Notes under the pieces: model-generated
Told to the model about the DNA's origin: nothing
The model's database searches: none
What the model saw: only the letters and a program-made list of their open reading frames with translations
In this document: positions 47,881-58,645 of the stretch, piece after piece
Layout: every line of letters starts with the position of its first letter
How positions within the stretch are numbered: position 1 is the stretch's first letter
Translations under genes and position numbers: made by a program
Assembly (NCBI RefSeq): GCF_963678635.1
Contig: NC_087068.1
Span: 57,087,896-57,151,895, forward strand
Origin: Symsagittifera roscoffensis
Lineage: Eukaryota > Xenacoelomorpha > Acoela > Convolutidae
Length of the DNA stretch: 64,000 nt
Direction: 5' to 3'

Positions 47881-49414
47881 ACTCCAAAAATAACCGAAAA
47901 AACCAAAAACAGTAAAAAAGTTAAAAAAAATCAGTAGAAATCATCCCCCCAGACAAGATGTGATCCGACCCTCCCGTTTGTTGTTGATAGATATATTGTT
48001 GTTACAGGCATTTATATCAATCAGGATTGTTACGATCAATTTTTAGCTTGTTTGTGAGGCTTGTACTGTAGAGTTATTTGAGCATTTAAGCACGTTAATG
48101 ATAAATTGCGCTCAATCCGGAAGGGTCAGCTGATTTGCGCTCAATTCGGAAGGGTCTTGGGAGAAGACTGATCCGGCAAGCAGTACAAGGAGCAACAAGA
48201 AGGGGCTCAAGGACAACAACAATCGACTGTTGGGTATCGTTAACAAGTTTTGTATCCCTTTTGGTACAAAAAGTAAGATAGTAATCTGTGGGGGGCTCGA
48301 CAGTGCTGCACTGTAGTGACCCTTCACCGAACTGCGAATATCCGAGTTAAGCACCTTAATTCGGATATTGAACAAACCCGGAGGGGTATAGTATTACTAA
48401 TATTATTACTTATATAGCCTATATTAATACTCCTATACCGTTTTTCAGTGAAAAACACAGAAAGCAGACCGGTTTTTAGGGTCAAAATAGCGATATTTTG
48501 ATCCCCCCACAAGTCGCGGTTTTTGAGATATCGATAGTTTTTGAAACGGAAAAAAGCGCTAAATTAGTGTGTTACATCGTAACTGCACTACCATAATAGA
48601 TAGAACCGGTTAAGTTTAGTTCGGAAGTGGTTGGAACTATTTTGAAACAAAAAACCGAATTTTTGTGATTTTTGAGAAAACGAAACACTATAAATTCAGA
48701 AATTTTTTGAAATTTTTCAGTTAGAACAGTAAAAACAGTTGTCCGGACAACGTCCACTAGTGAATCTACAAGTTTTGAAACCCGCTTACCGAAAGCCTTC
48801 CGGGTTGCAGAGAAATCGAACTTAACGTGTTTGGTTTGGTGGATTCATCAATCCGGAGGGGTACAGGTAGCATAGTTTTTCGCAAATTTTTTCAACTAAA
48901 GCGTTTTAGATCGGGTCTTTTGCATTGAACTAGAAGAGTATAGGCCTTTTGAGCTCGGATCAATAATTTTTAAGTCGAAAAAAAAACAGAATTGCGGAAA
49001 AAGTTAGGCGGAACCTATAAGAGAGAAATTTCTTGACTTTAGAAAAAAGACGTTTTGGTTAATAACTTTGGAACTACTGGGCATATCCAGTTGATCTTGG
49101 TACCAATAGATCAGAAATTAGCTGAGCTTACTAACAGGGACAAAAGTTTTTCGGAAAAGTAAGCGTGAAAATTTTTTTGAGATTGTTTATAGCAAATTCA
49201 CCAACTTGGGAGGGTAGACCCTTCACGTTTTATAAATTTCTTTCAGAAAAGCCCTTATATTCCTACCAAAAGGTAATAGCGGTTGAATAAAGTAACTTTA
49301 GGCCGTTCTAGACGAAAAGGGAAGGCTAAAGGCACACAAAAACCTTAATCGAGCCGAAGTTTGGCGAGCGATAAGACCCTTCACCGTTAGCGTGAATTGT
49401 CAAATAAGAGGCTT

Positions 49415-49635
49415 AACTTCAATCCGGAAGGGTCTTATATTTACTAATTCGGAGGGGTTCCAATCCAGAGGGGTCTAAATTTTGTTAGTCCGGAAGGGTC
49501 ATACTTTTTCCCAATCCGGAGGGGTCTAAATTTTGTTAGTCCGGAAGGGTCATATTTTTTCCCAATCGGGAGGGGTCTAAATTTTGCTAGTACGGAAGGG
49601 TCCTATTTTTGCCAATCCGGAGGGGTATTATTTTA
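49415..49635 (+). repeat. 51-bp tandem repeat in retroelement leader
   Basis: GAGGGGT recurs at 49468, 49519, 49570 and 49620, a period of 51, 51 and 50. Each unit holds one CCGGAGGGG-type and one CCGGAAGGG-type word separated by a T/A-rich spacer. Confidence 0.85.
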
Positions 49636-50406
49636 TTAAAGGACTTAGGTAAACGGAAGAAAGACCAAAGTGAGAGGTAAAATGTTATTAGCAGACAGGC
49701 TAGGAATCAGTGACTGCACTGGTAACTTGCCTTTCAATAAAGACCAGACCGAAACAAAACATATCCGAACTCGGATATTCGCGACACTAAGTCTAAACTA
49801 AAAAGAGCGTAATTCATTGGTGTGGATTGAAACCCAAAACGTTTTTGTGAAAAGTGACTGCCCTGAGGATTGTAGTAGGTCTAGCTCGGGCAGTCCAAAG
49901 GTAGATAGGTAACACAGTACTCGGTGGGTGCAATAGACGCCCACTTGAGAAAATTACTGCCTTCAAAGTTTTGTCTGTTTGTTGCAGCACCGAGCATTGA
50001 AAGCTTTTTCTTAGAAATAGAAGTTCGACTATTGTACTGCGACCGACTAAAAGTACAATTCACATACGTTTTTTTTATAGAGATATTCATATTCTGTCAT
50101 TATATATTTTTTTGTTTTTGATTTTAAATCAACATAAACTGTGTTTGATTGGGTAGTGAGTACACTATCTTTTAAATTGACTGATAACATCATATTGTGC
50201 TAGTTCTCAAATCTTACGACCGATAATCGGTTAGTGTGAAAAAATTATATGCAAACTGTACTCTGATAACATACAGGGATTCGTGGTCACTATTTAAAAG
50301 AATCTTGTGAAATTTATTGTGTTGTGTCATTATTCTTGGTAGTCAAACTATAAGGTCACTAGCAATCAAATTAAGTGTATAGGCATTAACAAGTGATAAA
50401 TTGGGT

Positions 50407-51810
50407 ATGAGTCTAGACAAGTCAAGGATACCTAAACGAGGTAATAGCTCTAGGAAATTCATACCTAAAAAGCAAAGAAAAACGATGACCGATCCTTTCG
50501 TGGATTGGATCAAACGAGCCCGGACCGACAAAGGGGAGACGGTTTCAGGCAGAATGGTTGGAACAAGGAGTCAGAAGACCTCAGAAGAGCGAAAAGAACT
50601 GTTGGTAGTGGAGGTCAATACAGACCAAGTCATGAATGACAACCAGGAAGTGCATGGACTGGAAGGGAGAGGAAGAAGGCTGGCGAGTGAATCTACTCCG
50701 GTAGAACAAGGCCATGATTTTGCCACTTCCACCGGGACATTGGGTCGAGAGGAGATGTCGGAACTGTCCGACATCTCGACTGAAATAGCGGCAACTAGAA
50801 GATCTCCAACAGACAACACTATGATGGCAGGCGGAACTGAGAAAAAAACAACGTCATCATCGTTCTCAGAAAGGACGAGGAACACGTTAGAAAACGTCTT
50901 TCCAGTCACCATGGGAGGGGGCGCAGGAAATGAAGGTGAATCCCAGGAGGAGGAGGACGAAGAAGAACAAGTGGATTTTGGATCTCAAGTCAGCCTCAAT
51001 AGTTCGACCCAGGAGAATGAGGCAAACGTCGAAAGAGAGACTGGAACCATGGACAAATTTGGTGTGGTGAGAACGATAAGCAAAGAGGCAAACACACCGG
51101 GCCAGTCAAGAGACTTCGCGATTACGACAAATTCAGAGCTGCAAACTGAGGAGAGTAGAAACAGAGGGCTAGGCAACGCATTGGCGGATCCTGAGGTGGA
51201 TAATGAAAAGACGTCGAGGCAGAGAGTCAAGGCCCGAATCTCGACCAGCACGAAGCTACCTGGGACCGACAGGGTTACACCGCCACTAGTGACGCCACTC
51301 GTGGATAACGGGGCAGCTTTAGAAGAAGCCTTGAACAACATAGTGGACAGTTTAGGAGAACAAAATGAACAGATGTCCATAAGAATGAGTGAACTAGAAA
51401 GGGCAGTTCACATTGAAAGAGAAAGTCTGCGGGAAGAAATAAACCGCAATAGACAAGAAGTTGGTAGGAGCGAAAAACGCTTGAAAGAAAGAACGGACGA
51501 GCATATTGCGAAGAACTTGTCGCGAATGACAAGAGAAGCGGAACAGCGAGAGTTACGCTTAAGAGACGACATGCAGAAGTTAAGAATTCAGCAAGAGCAG
51601 TCTCTTGGGACTCTTGACACAAAGATAGACGCGATGATGGAGAGGCGAACTCAGGCTATCATGGATAGGTTGGACGGGCTACTAAGCAGCAAGATGGGAC
51701 CAAAAGAAGGGGAACCGAACTCGGGAGGTCCCAGCAGCGAGCCGAAGGTGAACTTCAATGAACATCAAAAGAGGAAGACGTATGGATCCACTAGAGGCAG
51801 GGGCAGTTAA
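50407..51810 (+). pseudogene. Retroelement gag, N-terminal region
   Basis: The first ATG is at 50407 after an in-frame TAA at 50398. The N-terminus is basic (KRGNSSRKF, KKQRK), followed by a long Ser/Thr/Glu-rich region and a coiled coil at about residues 315-440 (LERAVHIERESLREEINRNR). A TAA at 51808-51810 closes it, but the same frame is open directly after it into the capsid part. The stop is therefore probably a point mutation in one gag frame. Confidence 0.65.
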
Positions 51811-54057
51811 TCAGGCTATGCCACAAGGGATAATAGAACATGGGGCCTGAACAGTAGAGCAAGTTCAACGGGGAACAGACAGACCTCTAATGAACGACCA
51901 ACGCAAGGCACACATGCGACTGGGAGAAGTGATTCCGGTAACAGGGGGCATGCAAGCCCGGGGAGGAGTCATGTGGGCCAAGGGGGAAACACTCACGGCG
52001 ATTCGGATTGCAGGGATGCACCGCATACAGAGCCTTTGACAAAGTGTGAGGACACTCAGGCGGGACAATCAAGGGATGCTACGGCAATGGCCACAGCCTT
52101 TGAACCCCTGAACAGGTCTTTGGAGACATTCCTTACAAGGCTATCCAGAACCAATGAACGCAGTGAGAAGTCCAGAAGAGTCTTTAAGAAACCAAGATGC
52201 AATAAAGATGAATCTGATGGCTGTATTGATACCTGGATAGAGGTAATGAAGCTGCATTTCGAGGAAGAGGACTTGTCGGAGAGACAGGAATGCAGTGCGC
52301 TCACCAGCAACTTGGAAGGGACATCCCTGAACTGTGTCATGGCCAAGAAGCAATATCAGCGTGACACAGTTGAGAAAATCTTCAAAATCTTGTTAAACCG
52401 TTTCGGATCAGGGGTGCAGGGGCACCAAGCGATGATGCGCTTCGAGAAACGGAGGCAACGAGAAGATGAAACGATAGACAAGTCTCTCGATGACTTGGAA
52501 ATGCTGAGAAGACGCAGCCAACCGGATGAGTCAAACCGAAGAATGAACCTGGCCGTAGCCTCAAAATTCATCAATGGTGTGAAGAATGATGAACTTCGAA
52601 CAATGCTAGCAACGCATTACACACCACTATCAACCAATGCGTTAACACCAGAGGAGTTGAGGCTCGAGTCAAAAGAGTATATTTTGTTGAAACCTCCTTC
52701 AAGATCTGGTTACTTTAAGAACAATTATGGCAATTTTAACAATGGGCCAGCAAACCAAGGGAACAATTGGTACAAACCAAGGGATGATATGGACAAGAGA
52801 CGCTCTTGTGCCAATTTCAGTTCAACGGACCATCATGTGTCAGCATGCCCAACTTACAAACAAGGCATGAAAGCAATAGGTTTTAGCCTCGAGGACAAAG
52901 ATGCGTCAGAATTGGACAATGAGGATTTCATGAGAGGAGTAATTGCGAAATTCGGCCCGAGGTGTTTCTTTTGCAACTTGGAAGGTCATTTTAAATCAGA
53001 TTGTCCGCAATTCTGGGATGCAGTGGCAGACATCAAGCATCCAAGGCATGAAGAAGCTTTGTCAGTAGTGAAAGCCAGCAAGGCTCGCCTGTTGAGTGAA
53101 GCGGAGGCACACAGAAAAGATAAACCTCAAGAGCTGGCGGCAAAGAAAATGCAAGCGGTAACAGAAGAGACATGTGGACCGGAACCAGTGACTACGGCCG
53201 ATGAATTCAAGATTGATTATAGGGCAGCCGCGAGGGATGCTCTAAATAGAGTGCAGCAGGAACTGGTGACAAAAGAGATCGAACAAAAAGTGAAACTCAA
53301 ACTGGAGAATGAGAAACTACAGGAGCAACTGAATACCTTCGAAGCAACGGAGGTCGAGGAGACTAAAGCGCCAAGCAGTTTGAGCATGAAACTTAATGTG
53401 ATCTCCGGTCAGAGGTTCGGCATGGTGCCGCAAGAAAGCAAGATACAGTCGATAATCTCAGTGGCTGGACATCAGGTAATCAGAAATTTAAGTGAACCAT
53501 CCGAGTTCACTTTGATGCATTTGGACACATATGCAGATTATCTGAGGCAGGTGGAGCCACGCACCGAGTCGAGAGCTGTGCGAGCACTACTAACAACGGG
53601 TGGCCCTCGCATGATGAAACTTCATGGACGCTACCTAGAGGTCTATGGGCCGTATCAAGTGATGCTGAACGTGGATGGAATCAGTATCTACACCAGGACA
53701 TATGTAACAATAGATGATGACCAAATGGGGCAGATCTATTTGGGTGAGGAGGAACTCAAGGTCCGCAGGATAGGCCACCACGCCATGATGGAACAAGATG
53801 CAGTACACATTGGGTATGCAGCAGATGTGACCGCACATCTGCTCGACACCAACGGAACGAAAATCGGAGTCACAGGTCTTCTGGACACAGGAGCGGTAGT
53901 GAGTGTGATGCCGATAAAAACTTGGGAAAGAATGGGCTTCACGAGGGAAGATCTAATTCCAACGAATCTCCGACTGGCCGCCGCCAATCGAGGAGCTATT
54001 TACGTAGCCGGAAGAACACCAATAACGGTCCTCCACATGGGAGGACGGGATCTTTGA
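51811..54057 (+). pseudogene. Retroelement gag capsid, zinc knuckles and protease start
   Basis: This continues the gag frame after the TAA. A retrotransposon capsid domain lies at about 52200-52700 (WIEVMKLHFEEEDLSERQE and KIFKILLNRFG). Two CCHC knuckles follow. The first reads CANFSSTDHHVSAC, so its second Cys is replaced by Phe; the second, CFFCNLEGHFKSDC, is intact. A coiled coil comes next, then the retropepsin active site LLDTGAVVSVMP at about 53878-53913. The frame hits TGA at 54055-54057 inside the protease, directly followed by an ATG in the same frame. Confidence 0.82.
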
Positions 54058-54750
54058 ATGAGCTTCCTGGTAGTAGAGAATTTGGACGACGCCGACCAAT
54101 TCATCTTGGGCAGAGATTTTGTCAGGAATTTTGACGTGATGATTGACTTGAACAACGGTCTGATACGGATTAGAAACGCGGACCGGAAGTATGTTAAGAA
54201 ACCAGTTAATATGATAATAACAGACGAAAACAAGGTACCAATTTTTTTAGATAGAAAAGTAAAACTACAGCCAGGACAAGCTGTGGTGGCAATTTTTAGA
54301 ATGAAAAATTTGAATTCGTTAAGTGATAGTAAGCAGGTTTGCTTAGTACCGAATCCAAATAGTCAGAGTTCGGTGATTTTAGGCCGGAGCTTCTCGGTAA
54401 CGCGAAACGGACTGTGTGTCAGTGTGTTATTGAACACACTGGACACCACGGTTTCAATCCAGCGTGGAAAGAAGCTTGGCTACGCTTTGCCGATGAGGAC
54501 CGACTATGAGGAGACACAAAACTTGAAGAAACATAGTGTGAAAGACTGTCCTTATCATGCCAATAAGGATAAAATTTTAAAGAGGATTAATGAATTAAAA
54601 TCTATTCATAAATTGTTTTCAATGAAATCCGAAACGGACGACGGCTTATCAAGCTGCTCGAATTTTCCGGAACGCCCCTCGTCATATGAACTAGAATCTA
54701 ACAAACCGGTTTTGCCAGAGATAGAACATTTAAAAAGGAAAATAGGTTAG
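54058..54750 (+). pseudogene. Retroelement protease C-terminal half and linker
   Basis: In frame with the preceding segment. It contains QFILGRDFVRNFDVMIDL, the C-terminal aspartic-protease motif of gypsy elements, then a linker of about 200 residues leading to RT. A TAG at 54748-54750 ends it, yet the frame continues directly into the RT, so this is another nonsense change. Confidence 0.75.
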
Positions 54751-57336
54751 GGAGATTTCGAAAAATTGCGGGACCTCTCAAATCGGAACGCAGATGTATA
54801 TTCAAAACATAAGGCGGATATCGGTTGCTGTAATTTCGTCGAAATCGAACTTGAAGAGGGCGCCGTTCCCCATAGGGAAGACGCAAGACGAATGACGCCA
54901 CACAAATCGGAAGCGTGCCGAGCGGAAATAGAAATGTTGCTCGAATACGACATGATAGAACCCTCGAAATCGCTATGGGCTTGCGGGGTAGTAATGGCGA
55001 AAAAGAAAGGGGGCCAGCTTAGATTTTGTTGTGACTTTCGTTACTTGAACGCGGTAACGATAAAAGATGCGTACCCGATACCGCGAATAGACGAGAGCCT
55101 ATCTAAGCTTGGTGATGCCAAGTTCTTCACCACATTGGACTTGGGTTCTGCCTTCTGGCAGGTCCCTCTGCGGAAGAAGGATAGAGAGAAAACCGGATTC
55201 GCGTGCGAATTGGGGGTGTACCAGTGGAAGAGGATGCCCTTCGGCTTGTGCAATGCAACGGCCACTTTTCAAAGACTGATGGCTCAGGCTTTGACGAGAG
55301 TGACCAAGAAGTACGGGAATCTCGTGATGTGTTACCTGGATGACGTAGTCATAGCGACACCGAACCTGGAAGACCACATTGATAGGCTCGATGAGGTCTT
55401 TGGATGCATGAAAAGAGCAGGATTGAAGTGCAAACCATCGAAATGTGAAATCCTTAGGGATTCGATTAAGTACCTGGGAATAATGGTGGACAGGCATGGT
55501 GTGAGGCAGGACCCGGAAGCAGTGGAAGCAGTAGTGACATGGAAAGCTCCCAGAACGGACACACAGCTCCTGAGCTTCCTTGGGTTTGCCAATTACTACC
55601 GAGAATTCATAAAAGGATATGCGGACAAGGTATATCCGATGCAGAAGCTGATGCGCAACAAGGGGAAAAAGTTCGAATGGAACGATGAGGCACAGGTTGC
55701 TTTCGAGAACATAAAGCGGGAACTGTGCGAAGCGCCAGTCCTAGGCATGCCTACAGAAAAGGGCATGTATGTTCCTGACACAGACGCATCGGTAGTGGCC
55801 ATCTCAGGAAAATTGCATCAAGAGCAAGAATGGAACGGAAGAACGGTTCTCCGTCCCATTGCATACGGCAGCAAGGTCTTGAGTGAAACAGAGATGAAAT
55901 ATGGCGCACCAAAAGCAGAAATGGTTGCAGTAGTCACTTTCGTGGAAAAGTACCGTGCATACTTGGGGAGCGCTCCCTTCAAGTTACGCGTGGACAACAG
56001 AGCGTTATCCTGGTTGAAGACCTACTCGATGGATCAGAGTTATATTGGTAGATGGATAGTAAGATTGGATGGCTACCATATGATAATCAAACATAGGATG
56101 CGTGATAAACACCAGAATGCTGACAGCCTCAGCAAGAAAACTGAGTTCTATCAAAGATTGGAGCAGAAGCAGGCCAATCAGGCGGAAATAAAGCAGGGAT
56201 TCTCTTTTCTGGACAAAGAAACTTATGAAGCGCTTCCCTTAACGAGATGGTTGGATAAGTCTGGACATCCAATTTCAGGGCATCCTGAGTTACCTGTAGA
56301 GAAAGCAGCCGATATAAAGATCCTATTCAAGGAGGACCCGGTCCCCTTGGATCTGTTGCTGCGCTCGAATCTGGTCCAGCAAGAACTATCTCGCATGAAC
56401 ATAAACAGCTTCTCATTATTGGATAAAACGGTGCAGGTCACACCGCAAGTGATGCGGATGCTGGTTGGATTGTTAGAAAGAGAAGTGACCAGAGATGACC
56501 CCGAGTGGACACCAGCAGTGGCATCGCTAACAGTCAGTGAGAAGGTGAAGATCATGCCGTCCAGACGACAACACGAAGAGAACGAGAGGGATTGTAGGAC
56601 AATAGTTCAGCAACTAGTATCCTCAATACCCCACGAGATTTTAACCAGTACTTCTTACGGACGGAAAGAACAGGGAAGCAGTACGCGAAAGAAAACCGTC
56701 ACCTTTGTGGACCAGGATAAGGAAGGTGAAAAGGTAGAACAAAATCTGCTGCAAGACTATTTGTCCGGGGAGACGAATGATGAGAAGAACCAGCGATCAC
56801 AAGATCAACACCCGGGTCAAGAAAGTTTGTCCGGGGAGTATGAGATAGACGAGAAAATTCCTGATGAGAAACAGGACCTAGAGAACAAGGTTTTGTCCGG
56901 GGAGTTCAAATGGATGCGAAGAAGGCACAGACATGATCTGGAGGAGCGTGCAGTCTCCAGCACAACCTCTTCAACGGATGACAATTCCCGAAACTCAGGA
57001 ATGGACACCTATTCAGACAGGAACTCGAGCTCGGGATCAGAACTGTCCAAACTAGCAATCCACACACTACTAGTGGAAACTCGGGCAAGGGTTCTGGATA
57101 GAGAGGTGTACCAGGATCCGGACAGTGATCGCTACCTAATACCAAGCGAAAGAGTCTTTGACAACGCAGCGGATGACTTGGAGACGATAGCGGTATCGAA
57201 ACGTTCGATGAGCCTGTTGCCGCAGAAAGAGGTAGTCAGGACTGATCTTCAGCCGTTTAAACAAGAAACACAGCCGTTGGCGAAGATTTGGTGCGTTAAG
57301 ATGGAAGAAGACACACACACCAGCCCAACGAGCTGA
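54751..57336 (+). pseudogene. Retroelement reverse transcriptase and RNase H
   Basis: The RT motifs are complete: LRFCCDFRYLNAVT, YPIPRIDESL, FFTTLDLGSAFWQV, MPFGLCNATATFQRLM and CYLDDVVIAT with both catalytic Asp (YLDD at 55333-55344). RNase H shows DTDAS, KAEM, RVDNRALSWL and HQNADSLSKK with all acidic residues. An unusual 350-residue Ser/Glu-rich spacer follows before integrase, with three LSGE blocks (TTGTCCGGGGAG at 56760, 56826 and 56893). It ends at TGA 57334, after an (AC)n tract at 57311-57321 that probably slipped. Confidence 0.92.
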
Positions 57337-58247
57337 ATAGTCAGATGATGGTCATGAAGACGTACTTAAAGGCGAGATACCGACTCTCGGATCTTCTAAG
57401 GGCGCAGAGAAATGATCGCATGACAAGCAACCTGAAAAGGTGGATCGAGAATGGTTCGCCGGATAAAGGGGACCTCGAGGAAGATAGTTATCGCATCCTG
57501 AGACAATACTTCATGCAGAAGGAAGGGAGGTTATATTTGAACAAGGACGGGATTGTGGCTTGCAAAAGAAGGGAGGAAGACAGAGTCCTGTACAAGTATA
57601 ACGCAATAGTGTTACCGCAACTCTATCAGACAGAACTATTATTCAGGTCGCATGATCAGATGAGCCATCAGGGGATCGATAAAGTATATCAGAGGATCCT
57701 GAAGCGCTTTGAGTGGCCTGGAATGAAAAAGGCATGTGAGAAGTGGGTAACAGCATGTCTGTCATGCCAACAGGTCAAGGATCCAAGGAAGTTGCGATTT
57801 CCATTACAATCGATCGAGTCGTCTGAAATCAATGAGGTGGTGCAGATAGATCACCAGAAGATATGCATGACAGACAGTGGTTATAAGTCAGGTGTTGGTC
57901 ATGATAGATCATTTTACGTGGAATTCCTTTGGAAGCAAAGACCAGGGATAGGGGGCGTAGCGGCCTTACCTCCGGCGGCGTCGCAGATACCGGGAAAATA
58001 TCTATGCTTCTTGGTAACGAGGGCGACGGAGAAGCAGCACGTGGACCCAGAGAACCTAGTCTTGTCCTTGACGAGGCTGAGGGACTTCCTCGTGGAAATG
58101 GACGTGAAGGAACTCTCGCTTCCAGTGTACGATCCAAACAGAGGAAGACTGCATCCACGGGAATTGTACGCGCTTGTACTCGTGATGTTCTCTGATACTA
58201 ATATACAAGTATATTTACATAAGAAATATTACTTAAGTATAGGCTGA
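57337..58247 (+). pseudogene. Integrase N-terminal finger fused to macro-domain half
   Basis: The first part has the HHCC zinc finger (H103, H108, C138, C141 from the ATG at 57345) and the linker to the catalytic core, with the first Asp in VQIDHQKI. Soon after, near 57885-57912, the core homology slips frame and is lost, so the second Asp and the Glu are missing. From about 57912 the protein instead reads as the C-terminal half of an OARD1-type macro domain: GGVAALPP, then CFLVTRATEKQ, LTRLRDFLVE, ELSLPVYDPNRGRL and FSDTNIQVYLHKKYY. Macro domains bind or hydrolyse ADP-ribose adducts. The glycine-rich GCG loop of active relatives is not seen here. The fusion is best read as an internal deletion in this copy. 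Confidence 0.7.
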
Positions 58248-58645
58248 GCGACGTGCGAGAGGGTGTTAGGCCAAAGACTAAGTTGTATGTAATGTGTGAT
58301 ATGTGTGCTATGTTATATTATGTGTTATGTTATTAAGATCGTGGGTAAGAAGGGGTTAGTGACCATGAACAACTGAATGACGATCTTAGGAATAGATCCA
58401 AAGTTTGGACTGTCCAATCTTAGGTCGAATTCCAAAATTTTAGAGACCGATTGATTTTAATAAATTTTAGGATAAATATCTTTTTATTTGAACTGTTTTA
58501 AGCAAATTTTAACGATATATGTTAAGGTGAGACTGACAAGTGTGATATTTGTGACTTCTTTTCTAGATCCTGATTGATCATTTAATTACTCACTGGAGTC
58601 AAAACGTTGGAATCGAATCGAATCAAATCAAATCTGAAGAACAGT
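58248..58645 (+). other. Intergenic leader before the SGNH ORF
   Basis: About 400 nt without an ORF. It contains TATGTTATATTATGTGTTATG-like low complexity and the second copy of the 45-nt perfect repeat (58400-58444). It could serve as an internal promoter or splice region for the downstream ORF; that is inference. Confidence 0.5.
58400..58444 (+). repeat. 45-nt perfect direct repeat, copy 2
   Basis: Identical to 47836-47880. It stands about 200 nt before the ATG of the SGNH ORF. Confidence 0.9.

Larger units (their letters stand above)
47560..50406 (+). other. Retroelement leader / possible LTR region
   Basis: There is no supported ORF in 2.8 kb. The stretch holds the first copy of a 45-nt perfect repeat (47836-47880), many CCGGAGGGGT and CCGGAAGGGTC words, ACCCTTCACCG words (near 48318 and 49375) and a 51-bp tandem repeat. 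An LTR would be expected here, but its copy beyond the window is needed to define it. Confidence 0.5.

Noticed and set aside
48112-48375. Minus-strand frame with a hydrophobic, signal-peptide-like stretch
   Set aside because: It is antisense to the retroelement leader and made of its GC repeat words.
50571-51622. Long antisense frames opposite gag
   Set aside because: They are shadows of the gag coding strand with no domain of their own.
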